Below, one piece after another: positions 12,590-22,676 of a stretch of DNA of 64,000 nt. Positions within the stretch are counted from its first letter, which is position 1; each line of letters starts with the position of its first letter. The stretch spans positions 50,194,501 to 50,258,500 of the forward strand of contig NC_132996.1 of assembly GCF_048564905.1 (NCBI RefSeq), read 5' to 3'. The DNA comes from Vicugna pacos (Eukaryota; Chordata; Mammalia; Artiodactyla; Camelidae). The position numbers and the translations under genes were made by a program. Below the pieces are notes generated by a model that was given only the letters and a program-made list of their open reading frames with translations, did not search any database and was not told the DNA's origin.

Positions 12590-13165
12590 ATAGTTTTTAC
12601 TGAGGTATAATTCACAAATCATTTTAAATTGTACAATTCAGTAGTTTTTAGACTATTCACAAGACTGTGTAACTATCACCACTGTCTAATTCTAGAACAT
12701 TTTCCATCACCCAGGAGGAAACACATAACTCATTAATAGTCTTTTCCCAGTCTGCCCTCTCCCTAGCCCCCGGCAACCACAGGAATCTGCTTTGTGTCTC
12801 CAGGGATTTGCTTCTTTCACAGAAATGGATGGCGTCATACTGTGTGTGGTGTTTTGTGTTTGGCTTCTTTCGCTTAGCATAGTATTTTCCAGGTTCGTCC
12901 ATGTTGTAGCATGTCTTAGTATTTCATTTCTTTTTAAGGCTGAACAATATTCTACTGTTTGGCTATATCACATTTTATTTATCCATTTATTAGTTGTATT
13001 TGTATTGTTTCTACCTTTTGACTATTATGATAATATTTCTGTGGACATTCATGTACAAGTTTTTGTGTAAGTGTATACATTTCAGTTCTCTTAAGTATAT
13101 AACTAGACGTGGGACTGCTGAGCCATGTGGTGACTATGTTTAATTATTTGAGGGAAGCACAGAAT
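12590..13165 (-). repeat. L1 LINE 3' end, antisense
   Basis: TTTTACTGAGGTATAATTCA, AATTGTACAATTCAGTAGTT, TGTCTAATTCTAGAACATTT, GTGTTTGGCTTCTTTCGCTT and GTCCATGTTGTAGCATGTCT give the inverted 3' end of an old L1. Confidence 0.8.
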
Positions 13166-13619
13166 TTTAGTTTTTTAAAAAATTCAGTAAACTAGTGTTG
13201 CTTCAGTTAGCTAATTGTTTTATCACATTTAATCTTTATCCCATTATGCTTTATATATAAGTTTTTTTTAAAAAACTTATTTATGTGATTATTGAGAGGG
13301 TGTTTATCTGGATTGCTCCCTTTACGACTTATGGTGTAGAACATTCTTAATTTGGGCTTCAGTAATTAAATCCATTGAACAGTGGCCCAGTTAGATCTCT
13401 GCCTTATACTGAAAACTCATATAGTGCCTAAAATTAATAGAAGTCTCAGGATATTCAGTTTTCTTAGAAAGGGCTGTCCGTCTAGTTTGTTCCTTCATTT
13501 TTGAGTTCTCAACCCTTATCAGGATGCCTGGCAATCAGAATAAGTACTCAGTACATATTTGCATGGGAGGTGATTGAGCTGTAACTTAAAGGTGGTTTCT
13601 CTTCTGAAACTGAACATAG

Positions 13620-14120
13620 ATTATACCTATACATTTATGAGTGTCTACAATATGCCAGATACTATTCTGGGTGCTGGGGATATAGCAGTGAAGAAAGCAA
13701 AGTTCTGGTCCTCATGAAGTGTTCATTTCAGGGGCTAATGGGCAAACTAGTCAATTATGTCAAGTGTTAATTAGTGATACGGAGACAAATAAAGCAAGGA
13801 GAGAGGGTTAGGCAATGCGGAGAGAAGATAGAGGAAGGATGTTATTTTATATGAGGTGATCAGGGAAATCTTCAGTGAGGTGAAGTTTGAGCAGAGACCT
13901 CAGAGGAAGTGAGGGGAGAACCAGCTTGGTACGTTTGAGGGAAGAGCCAGGAGACTTGTGTGATTGGAGTGGAAAATACATAAAGTTGGAGTAATTTAAG
14001 GGGGCAGCAGTTAGATCACTTAGTGCATTGAGGATTATTGTAACAACTTGGGCTTTTACAAGGGTGAGATGGGGAGCCATTGGAAAGATTTGAGCAGAGA
14101 AGTTTCATGATTTAGCTTTA
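13620..14120 (+). repeat. Ancient L2-like repeat, left part (split by an L1)
   Basis: Carries ATTCTGGGTGCTGGGGATAT, TTTGAGCAGAGACCTCAGAG and GGGGAGCCATTGGAAAGATT, a well-known mammalian repeat pattern of L2-like type. It continues at 15207 after an inserted L1, which places the L1 inside it. Confidence 0.6.
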
Positions 14121-15206
14121 GTTAAAAAAAAAATCCATAATTGATGTAGAACACTATGTTCCAGGTGCACAACATAGTGATTCAGTATTTATGTACATTG
14201 CAAAATGGTCACCATGATAAGTCTAGTTACCATCTGTCACCATACAAAATTATTGCAATATTATTGACTATATTCCCCATGCTGTACACTACATCCCTGT
14301 GGCTCATTTCTTTTGTAACTGGGAGTTTGTGCTTCTTGATCTCCCTTACCTGTTGCACTCATCCCCCACCTACCTGTTTATTCTCTGTATCTGTGAGGCC
14401 GTTTCTGTTTTGCTATGTTTGTTCATTTATTTTGTATTTTATATTCTACGTATAAGTGAAATCATACAGTATTTGTCTCTCTGACTTATTTCACTTAGCA
14501 TAGTACCCTCTAGGCCCATCCATGTTGTTGCAAATGGCGAGATTTCATTGTTTCTTATGGATAAGTAATATTCCATTATATACATGTAATGAATACAATA
14601 TTCCGTTATACACACCACACGTGCACACACACCACATCTTCTTTATCCAGTCATCTGTTGATGGACACTTAGGTTGCTTCCCTATCTTGGCTATTGTAAA
14701 TAATGCTACAGTGAACACAGAGGTACATACATCTTTTTGAATTAATGTTCTGTTTTTTTTTGAAAAATACCCAGAAGCGAAATTGCTGAATAGTATGGTA
14801 GTTCTGTTTTTTAACTTAATTTTTAATTTAAATTCTATTGATAAGGGGTTAAAATCTAATATACACAAAGAACTCATGTAACTCAGTATTTTAAAAAACA
14901 ACCAACTTGATTTTTAAAATGGGCAGAGGACCTGAATAGACATTTTCCCAAAGAACACATATAGATGGCCAACAGACATATGAAAAGATGTTCAGCATCA
15001 CTCATCATCAGGGAAATGCAAATCAAAACCACGGTGAGATCATCTTACACCTGTCAGAAAGGCTGTTACCAAAAAGACAACAAATAACAAGTGTTGGAAA
15101 GGATATGGAGAAAAGGGAACCCTTTTGCACTGTTGGGAATATAAATTGATACAGCCACTATGGAAAACTGTATGGAGGTTCCTCAAAAACAACAAAAATA
15201 AAACTG
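14121..15206 (-). mobile_element. L1 insertion with 5' inversion (twin priming)
   Basis: From 14121 to about 14837 the sequence is antisense L1 (3' UTR to distal ORF2, e.g. CATCCATGTTGTTGCAAATG, GTCATCTGTTGATGGACACT). From about 14838 to 15206 it is sense L1 from further upstream in ORF2 (GGGCAGAGGACCTGAATAGA, GGGAAATGCAAATCAAAACC, GGAAAACTGTATGGAGGTTC). The outer end of the sense part meets the same ORF2 point (CCTCAAAAA) where the antisense part begins. Flanks TCATGATTTAGCTTTA (14105-14120) and TCATGACTTCGCTTTT (15207-15222) are a 16-base duplication with three mismatches. Confidence 0.82.
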
Positions 15207-15315
15207 TCATGACTTCGCTTTTTAAGGGAGTGACTCGAGCTGAGAATGAGGGGTGAGAAGGGTTAGGGCAGAAGCAGAGAGACCAATTAGGGGTTATGTC
15301 TATTAAAGAAACGAT
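15207..15315 (+). repeat. Ancient L2-like repeat, right part
   Basis: Continues the element broken at 14120: GGGCAGAAGCAGAGAGACCA and ATTAGGGGTTATG follow the expected consensus order after the ...TCATGA...GCTTT point. Confidence 0.55.
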
Positions 15316-15424
15316 TGGAGTTAGCATGGATTTATAAAAAAACCAAGACAAAACAAAGCCAACACCAGAACCTCCTGATATTTACAAATTACCTTGATCA
15401 TTATTCTAACTATTAAGAGGATTT

Positions 15425-16300
15425 TTTCAGATTTATCATAGCTTACAGATTTTTTTTTCTAATGTAGACTGTATTTTTGAGAGCCGTTTTAGCTTTGCAG
15501 ATAGTGCAGGTTTCCCATACACCCCCTCACCCAGTTTGCCCTATTGTTAACTTCTTACATTCTTACGGTACTTTTATTATAAGTAATGAACTGATACTGA
15601 TATATTGTTATCAACTAAAGTCCATAGTTATTCAAATTTCCTTAGTTTTCACTTAATATATTTTTTTTTTGGTCTCTCCAGAGATCCCCCTTTATGTTTG
15701 TTTATTGTGTTCCAGAGTTTCTCTTAGCTGTGGCAGTTTCTTGGACTTTCCTTGTTTTTGATGACCTTTATAGTTTCGAGCAGTACTGGTCAAGTATTTT
15801 GTAGCATGTCCTTCTCTGAAGATTTACCTGATGTTTTTTCTCATGATCAGAGGCTGGAGTTACGGATTTTCCAGAGGGAGATTACAGAGGTAAAAAGTGT
15901 TATTTTCATCACATCATATTAACAGTCAATCTTATTAACATGATTTACCACTGTTGATACTGATCTCTTTCACCTGGCTGAGGTTGTGTTCGTCAGGTTT
16001 CTACACTGCAAAGTTATTCTTTTTTTTTTTTTTCTGTTCTTTTTGATACTGTCCTCTTTGGAAGAAAGTCGCTGTGTGCAGCCCATTAAGGAATGGGGAG
16101 TTAGGGGCCCACCACTTTGAATGTAGAGTTTCTATATAAATTATTTAGAATTCTTCAAGGGAGATTTGTGTTTTCTCCAATTATTTATTTAATAATTTAA
16201 TTTTATCAGTATGGATTCATGGATATATACTACTTAATGTTTTTGCTCAGAATGTTTCACCTTTGGTCATTGGGAGCTCTTTAAATTTGTTTCTTTGTCC
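15425..16300 (-). repeat. L1M-type 3' sequence, antisense (tentative)
   Basis: GCAGGTTTCCCATACACCCC, TAATGAACTGATACTGATAT and CAACTAAAGTCCATAGTTAT resemble the inverted 3' region of old L1 copies; TTATCAGTATGGATTCATGG lies near the far end. A poly(T) run sits at about 16020-16033. Confidence 0.45.
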
Positions 16301-16354
16301 CTTTGACATATCCCCATAAATGTAAGGTTTTTCCCCTCTGTCTTTTTGTTTGGT

Positions 16355-17135
16355 CAGGAAGAAAATAGAGAGATGCTCAACATCATTAGGTAAATGCAAA
16401 TCAAAACCACAATGAGATACCACATCACACCTACAGGATGGCTATTATAATAAAAGTGAAAACACAGGCAATGACAAGTATCAGCAAAGATGATGAGAAA
16501 TTGTAACCCATTAAACACTGGTGGTGTAAAATGGTGCAGCCATGTCAGTTGGCCATTCCTCAAAATGTTAAATATGGAGATACCATAAGACCCAGCAATT
16601 TCACTCCTAGGTATTCACCCAAGAGAATTAAAAATACATATCCACATAAAAACTTGTACGTGAATTTTCATCACAGCATAATTCATAATAGCCAAAAGGT
16701 GGAAACAGCCCAGTGTGTAGCAGTTGATGAATGGCTAAACAAAATGGAGTACGTCTGTACAATGGAAGATTATTCATCATAAAATCGAATGAAGTACTGA
16801 TATATCCATGTTGTAACATGGATGAACCTTGAAAACATGCCAAGTGAAAGAACAGTCACAAAAGGCCACATGTAATATGATTCCATTTATATGAAATGTT
16901 GTGAGTGGGCAAATCCATAGAGACAGAAAGATTAGTGATTACCAGAGGCTGGCTACAGGGGGATATGGGTACAGCTTTATTTTTGAGGCAATGAAATGTT
17001 CTAAAATGGGATTATGGTGATGAATGCACAGCCCCTGAATATTCTAAAAGAGCTCTGATTTGTACACTTTAAAAGGGTGGCCTTTATGTATGTGAATTAT
17101 GTATCAATAAAGCTGTCATTAAAAAAAATATTTAG
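16355..17135 (+). repeat. L1 LINE 3' end (first of four in a row)
   Basis: Sense ORF2 end and 3' UTR: GCAAATCAAAACCACAATGA, GGTGCAGCCATGTCAGTTGG, CATAATAGCCAAAAGGTGGA, AGATTAGTGATTACCAGAGG and TATGTATCAATAAAGCTGTC, with a short A tail at 17123-17130. Confidence 0.82.
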
Positions 17136-17254
17136 AACAAAATAACATGAATGAGATACTTTTAGGGATTTATACTTGTAAAACTTGTACACTAAACACT
17201 ATAAAAGATTGCTGAGAGAAATTAAAGACCAAAATAAATAGATGTAATGTACTC

Positions 17255-18870
17255 ATGTATTAGAGGACTCAATACTTTAACGGTTGTTTTCCCCAGTTGA
17301 TATATAGAGTCATTGTGCTGTTTTTGTAGAAACTGACAAGCTGACTAAAATTTATATGGGAATAACTGGTATAGCCAAAATAATTTTGAAAAAGAACAAA
17401 ATTAGAAGTTTTGTACAACCTGAATTGTTTATCAGACTGTGTTGGTGGCCTAAGAACAGACACTGATCAGTGTAACACAATAGTTAAGAACAGAACCACA
17501 AATATATTGTTAGTTGATTTTTTTTTTTTTTGGTCATAGATTCATATTGGTTCAATAGGTAAACAGTAATCTTTCTGATATATAGTACTGGGACAATTAC
17601 ATATCCAAATTAAAAAAAAATTAATTCCAAGCCTTACCTCACACTGTTTACAAAAAAATGAACTCCAAATGAATCATAGACCTTAATGGAAAAAATAGCT
17701 TCTAGAAGAAAACATAAGAAATCTTTGAGATAGTGGATTAGGCAAAGATTTCTTAGCTATAACATAAGAAGGACAGTTCATAAAATAAAAAATTGTTCTG
17801 CTCTTCTGAATACATTTTTAGGAAAATGGAGGTCACAGATTGGGAGAAAATATTTGCAAAACATATATCTGACCAAGGATTTGATTCCAGAATATACAGG
17901 CAACTCTTAAAACTCATTGATAAGAAAGCAAACAACCCAATAAAAACATGGGCAGAAGATTTGAGTAGATACTTTACCAAAGAATATTTCTACATGGTAG
18001 ACAAACAAATGGTGCTCAACATTATTAGTAATTAAGAAAATGCAAATTAACCGCAGTGAGGTACCACTGCACACCAATTAGAATGGCTGAAATTTTTTTT
18101 TAACATTTTTTATTGATTCATAATCATTTTACAGTGTTGTGTCAAATTCCAGTGTTCAGCACAGAGAATGGCTGAAATTTTTTAAAAGAAAAGGAAAAGA
18201 AACAACCTACAAACTGATAATACTTAGTGCTGGTGAGGATGCAGAGTAGCTAGATCAGACATACATTTTTGGTGGGAATGCAAAAATGTAGAGCTACTTT
18301 AACAGTTTCTCTAAAGTTGAATACATTACCGTATAACTCAGCCATCGCCCTCCTATGTATTTACTCAAGTGAAATGAAAACTTATGTTCAGACAAAACCT
18401 TGTGCACATGTTTATAGCAGCTTTATTCATAATTGCCAAAACAGGAAAGAACTCAAAGGTCTTTCAAATGATGAATGTATTAAAACCACCACCAAACTTT
18501 GGTACAGCTTTATAATGGAGTGCTGCTCCACAGTACAGTGTAATGAATTACTGACATCAGTCAATCTCAGAGTCATTAAGCTAAGTGAAAGAAGCCAGAT
18601 ACAAAAGGCTACAAATTAAATGATTCTACTTATTTGACATTTTGGGGGAAAAAAAAACTATAGGAAGAGAGAATAGGTCAGTGTCTGTCTGAGGGTAGAG
18701 GTGGTGGGAGGGGTTCACTGCAGAGGGGTATGGGGAGTCTTTTGTAGTGGTGAAACTGTTCTCTCTCTTAGTTTTTGCAGTGTTTACACATTTTTGTCCA
18801 AACGCAATGACCTGTACACTAGAAAGGGTGACTTTTATTGATAACTTCTTTAATTTTTAAAAGAGTTAAA
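17255..18870 (+). repeat. L1 LINE, ORF2 distal part and 3' UTR (second of four)
   Basis: Sense L1: TGGAGGTCACAGATTGGGAG, CAAAACATATATCTGACCAA, CAAACAACCCAATAAAAACA, GCTCAACATTATTAGTAATT and a 3' UTR end near TGTACACTAGAAAGGGTGAC. A 66-bp antisense L1 scrap is nested at 18099-18164. The ORFs within it are decayed ORF2. Confidence 0.82.
18099..18164 (-). mobile_element. 66-bp L1 3'-end insertion with 19-bp target-site duplication
   Basis: The insert is a T run plus ATTGATTCATAATCATTTTA and CAAATTCCAGTGTTCAGCAC, the inverted 3' end of a camelid-type L1. It is flanked by two identical copies of AGAATGGCTGAAATTTTTT (18080-18098 and 18165-18183) and sits in an older sense L1. Confidence 0.9.
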
Positions 18871-19280
18871 ATATGAACCTTACTTCACATCATACACAAA
18901 AAAGTATCTCAAAATGATTCCTGGACCTAAACATAAAACCTAAAACTTTGAAACTAATAGAAGAAAACATGCAAATGGATTAGTGACAGGATTCTAAAAG
19001 CACTAACTATAAAAGAAAAAAATAGTGATAATTCGGGTTGATCAAAAATTAAAACCGTGTTATTCAAACTCAGAAGCATAGAGTGGTGATTGCCAAGGGC
19101 TGGGGGAAGAAGGAAACGGGGAGATAAAAAGTTTTAGTTTCACAAGATGAGTAAGTTCTTCATCTTGCATGACCAGATCTTCTACAACATAGTGCACGTA
19201 GTTAACAATATTGTATCAGATACTTTGTTGAGTGCATAGATCTCATGTTAAGTGCTCTTACCACAATAAAATTGATTAAA
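18871..19280 (+). repeat. L1 LINE 3' end (third of four)
   Basis: Sense L1: CTTACTTCACATCATACACA, AACTAATAGAAGAAAACATG, GAGTGGTGATTGCCAAGGGC and ATAGTGCACGTAGTTAACAA are old L1 landmarks with internal deletions. Confidence 0.7.
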
Positions 19281-20352
19281 ACTTTAAAGACACTAGAAAA
19301 TGAAAAGGCAAGCCATCAGCCTGGAAGAACACATTCACAGTACTTATATCTGACAAAAAAAAGTGGATCCAGTATATATATAAAAAAATCTCATAATCCA
19401 GTAAGATTGCTAACAACCTACTTTTTGTTCCTAAGGGCAAAAAATTTGAACAAACTTCACAAGTGAAGCAAAAAGAATAGCCTATAAGCACATGAAAAGT
19501 TGCTCCTCATCGTTTATTTATTAGTGAGATGCAAATTAAACCACAGGATACCACTTTACCTACCTAGAATGGCTAAAATTTAGAAGACTGAAAAGATCAT
19601 GTGGTGACAAGGATGTAAAGCAAAAATGGAATGTTAATTACTGATACTGATGTAAATGGTACCTGCACCTACCTTATCACCCAGTAATTCCACTACTAGA
19701 TGTTTAACTTAGAGAAATGGGAACATATGTCCACAGAAGACTTGTATACAAAGGGGAGGGTTTAGCTCAAATGGTAGAGCAAGTGCCTGACTTGCATAAG
19801 GTCCTGGGTTCAAACCCCAGCACCTCCATTAAAAATAAATAAAACCTAACCACCTCCCCCCAAAAAAACACTTGTATACAAATGTTCATGGAGGTTTATT
19901 CATAGTAGCCTCTAACTAGAACCAATCCAAATGTTCACTGTAGGTAAATGAATAAACAAAATTGTGATATAGTCATATAATTCCATGAAGAGGAATGAAC
20001 CACTTAAAGATATGCAACAACATGGGTGTATCTCAAAAACATTATGCTGAAATGGAAAAAAGCCAGACACAAAGGAGTGCAGACTGTAGGATTCCATTTA
20101 TATGAAATTTTGGGACAAGGAGGCCTAAATTTTAGTTAACATTAGGCTTTTGGGGTCAAGGGTGAGATAAAAGATACAGACTGCAAATGGGCATAAGAAG
20201 CCTTTTGTTGTGATGGAAATGTTCTGCAAATTGGTTGTGATTGTAGTTGTACTGATGTATACGTTTATCCAAAAATGTGTATATATTGAACTGTACACTA
20301 AAACTGATGTACTTTATTATATGTAAATTATACCTTAATAATTAATTTATAC
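19281..20352 (+). repeat. L1 LINE 3' end (fourth of four), split by a SINE
   Basis: Sense L1: ACACATTCACAGTACTTATA, ATGCAAATTAAACCACAGGA, CATGGAGGTTTATTCATAGT and a terminal GAACTGTACACTAAAACTGA. A camelid SINE is inserted at 19753-19869. Confidence 0.75.
19753..19869 (+). repeat. Camelid SINE with perfect 13-bp duplication, nested in L1
   Basis: Head GGTTTAGCTCAAATGGTAGA, B box GGGTTCAAACCCC, CAGCACCTCC block and AAAATAAATAAAACCTAACC tail. Flanked by ACTTGTATACAAA at 19740-19752 and 19870-19882 with no mismatch, so it is probably among the younger copies here. Confidence 0.95.
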
Positions 20353-21012
20353 AGTTTAAAATAGATTTTAAATTAATCCTAAAATTGAATCTTCAGACTG
20401 AAACAAAATCTAACTCTTGTGTCTAATTTAATTACATAGCTATACAAATAATTTACTTAATTCTTGAATCAATTTTCTAGCTGTATATACTTTGTGGGAT
20501 ATGATCTTGAGACAGAAAGTACTGTGAAGTAATACTTAACTTTACTTGGTAGTTTTGTTTTTGGTAGAGGTTATGTTACAGTATTTTTGGATAGAGCCAA
20601 TGAGCAAACATTAATGTAGTTGTGAACTGGGATTCTGACTGTAGAAAAGGGAAATACACATGTGAAATGGAGGAAAATGAGGAATACTATACGAATTTTA
20701 ATTAGAGTTTCATTATGAATTCATGTTTTTCAAAAGAGAGGTATTTAAACTTTGTCTATTGAAAGGGCCTAGAAGCAGTGACACCTCAGGCATTGAACAC
20801 AGCTGCCATCCAGTTGTTCTTGGTTTGAAAATGACATTCATCACTAAAAGGGTTCCTAGTAGAAATGATTGATTTCAGGTCTGGTACAGGGTAAAAATAC
20901 AAGGTGAACCTGAAACATTTTGTGCTAGAAGGTTAGGATTTCTGAGCACCTTGGAGGACCTGTCAGAAGGAAACAGGATGGAAGGGACAAACTGAACATC
21001 AAGTGTCCACAA

Positions 21013-21115
21013 GATATATATTTTTAAAGTATAATGTATACACATTAAAAAAACATATTAAAATATAAAAGTATATATCGTATATATTCTATGTAAGTAT
21101 ATATATAGATAAGAG
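21013..21115. repeat. AT-rich low-complexity tract
   Basis: Irregular TATATA/TTAAAA sequence with no gene or repeat family recognised. Confidence 0.7.
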
Positions 21116-22129
21116 AAAAGGGAAAACCTCATTTTTGTTTTATAGAACAATGATAACTTTTAAATATTGAAAGAATGGTGTAATTAGACAACTGCTGTTT
21201 CTAATCTGCAGTGCGGTCATTGAGATAAAGGTTGGGATGCATGGTGTCTGAAACCATTGGCTCTTGGGATAAGATCTTACCCTGTCTTAAAAATAACACC
21301 TCACAGTTGCATACTAATTTCAAAGAGAAGAAATAACGATATTGAGAGACCTGACAGATAGTACCTTTACTTCAGTTTTAGCATTACCAATAATGAGACA
21401 AACTGACATTATGTGCGCCCTCATGTAATGGAGTAAGTTATAAAACATCACTTACGTAAATCTGATGAAGAAATCAGACAAATCCAGAATTTCGGATAGC
21501 CTACATTCAGCTGACTTGAATTCCTCAAAATAAAAAGTCTGTGTCATGAAAATAAGGCAAAAAGAATCTAGGATTAGGGGCAGAGTAGAGGCACTGTTCT
21601 AAATGTAAACATACATAACCAAATACAATTCTTGAATTTTGCTCCATCCTACAAAGAAAGAGCTTTAAAATCTCAAACATTTTCGCAACAATTGGAGAAA
21701 TTGGAATATGACCTTTGTATTACATGCTATAATGACTTAATGTTAAGTTTTTTCAAGTCTAGTAATGATATTTGATTATACAGCTGAATGTCCTAATCCT
21801 AGGAAATAAAAATGGATTATTTAAGGATGCAGTTTCATGATGTCTGGAAGTTATTTTCAAGTAGTTTAAAAGAAAAGCGTATGTATGTCTGTGTATAAAG
21901 ATAAATACAACAAAATGTTAACAATTGTTGAATTTTAAGTGACAGATATATAGGTTATTCATTGTACTGTTTCAATTTTTCTGTAGGTTTAAAATACTCA
22001 AAAAGGGGAGAAAAACATCTTGTTCTGAATTACTCTCAAAATATATAAGCTTGAAATTTTCTCAGGAGAGTTATTGAGAAATAGTATTAATTATGAATTT
22101 ATTTGAATTATCTGATATTCCAGGGAACG

Positions 22130-22325
22130 TTAGAATTAGAGGGGCCTTAGAGATGATCTTGTCTAGGTCCCTTATTCACACATGTGAGGAAATTAGTTTG
22201 ACAAACTGAATCACTTACTGAAATCACATGGTAAGCCAGTAGTAGAGCTTGGACAGTGAATTCAGCTCTCCTGTTTTCCAGGATATTGCTCTTCCTACTG
22301 TACCATGTAACCTCTCCCAGTAGAA
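22130..22325 (-). repeat. MIR-like ancient repeat, antisense
   Basis: GAGATGATCTTGTCTAGGTC, TGTGAGGAAATTAGTTTGAC and AGTAGTAGAGCTTGGACAGT follow the common antisense MIR-like pattern. It ends about 240 bp before exon 2. Confidence 0.45.
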
Positions 22326-22563
22326 GGACTTTGTTGGAGGTAAAGTTGAATTAAGAAAAATACTATGTATCATTTTTCTTCCTAGTATATCTTCAGTATT
22401 TTCTCCCTGTATTGAGAGTATTGTCAGACTGTGTTTGATCTCTTGATCTGTAGGTCAGGAATTCAGTCAGACTTATGCTGCTTTTGATAATTGCTCTCCT
22501 AGAAGTTTTTTGATCATGTGGGTTGAGCTGTGTTTTTTGTCACTTATTTTTATTCTCCTCTAG

Positions 22564-22676
22564 TCTAAGCTATGAAGAAGGACATCCCTCACACTCTGAA
22601 ACAGATCTCCTTCAGAGACAGACTTTTGCAGCCTCTCATCAGCTTCCTGGATATGCTACCACACCTCAGCCAACCG
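22564..22676 (+). CDS. QSER1: QSER1 exon 2 (first coding exon in the window)
   Basis: The acceptor follows a pyrimidine-rich stretch ending CTCTAG at 22563, and the donor GT is at 22677. The exon enters with one base completing a codon and leaves with one base, so it carries 37 full codons. The peptide includes [20 protein letters not shown] and ends at PQPT. It resembles the N-terminal part of PRR12 (from memory: a TSHPETDILHRQAYAAPHP-like segment), which supports it being coding. The short ORF beginning at 22523 is this exon read with intron sequence on both sides and is not a separate gene. Confidence 0.9.

Larger units (their letters stand above)
1..22563 (+). other. QSER1: Intron 1 of QSER1 (3' part)
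   Basis: No exon-like open frame with good splice sites and no CpG-rich promoter is visible before 22564. Because exon 2 begins mid-codon, a coding exon must lie upstream, so this block is read as intron 1. It is filled with L2, MIR, L1 and camelid SINE copies listed separately. Stretches with nothing recognised: about 766-1386, 5840-6325, 6493-7900, 11300-12585 and 20353-22130. Confidence 0.8.

Noticed and set aside
14545-14901. 118-codon ORF on the - strand
   Set aside because: It crosses the antisense arm and junction of the twin-primed L1, so it is a chance product of the repeat.
18269-18619. 116-codon ORF on the + strand
   Set aside because: It lies in a sense L1 and is decayed ORF2 sequence with no splice context.
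19753-19869. tRNA gene
   Set aside because: The A and B boxes belong to the SINE head; there is no proper cloverleaf and a SINE tail follows. The same applies to the other five copies.
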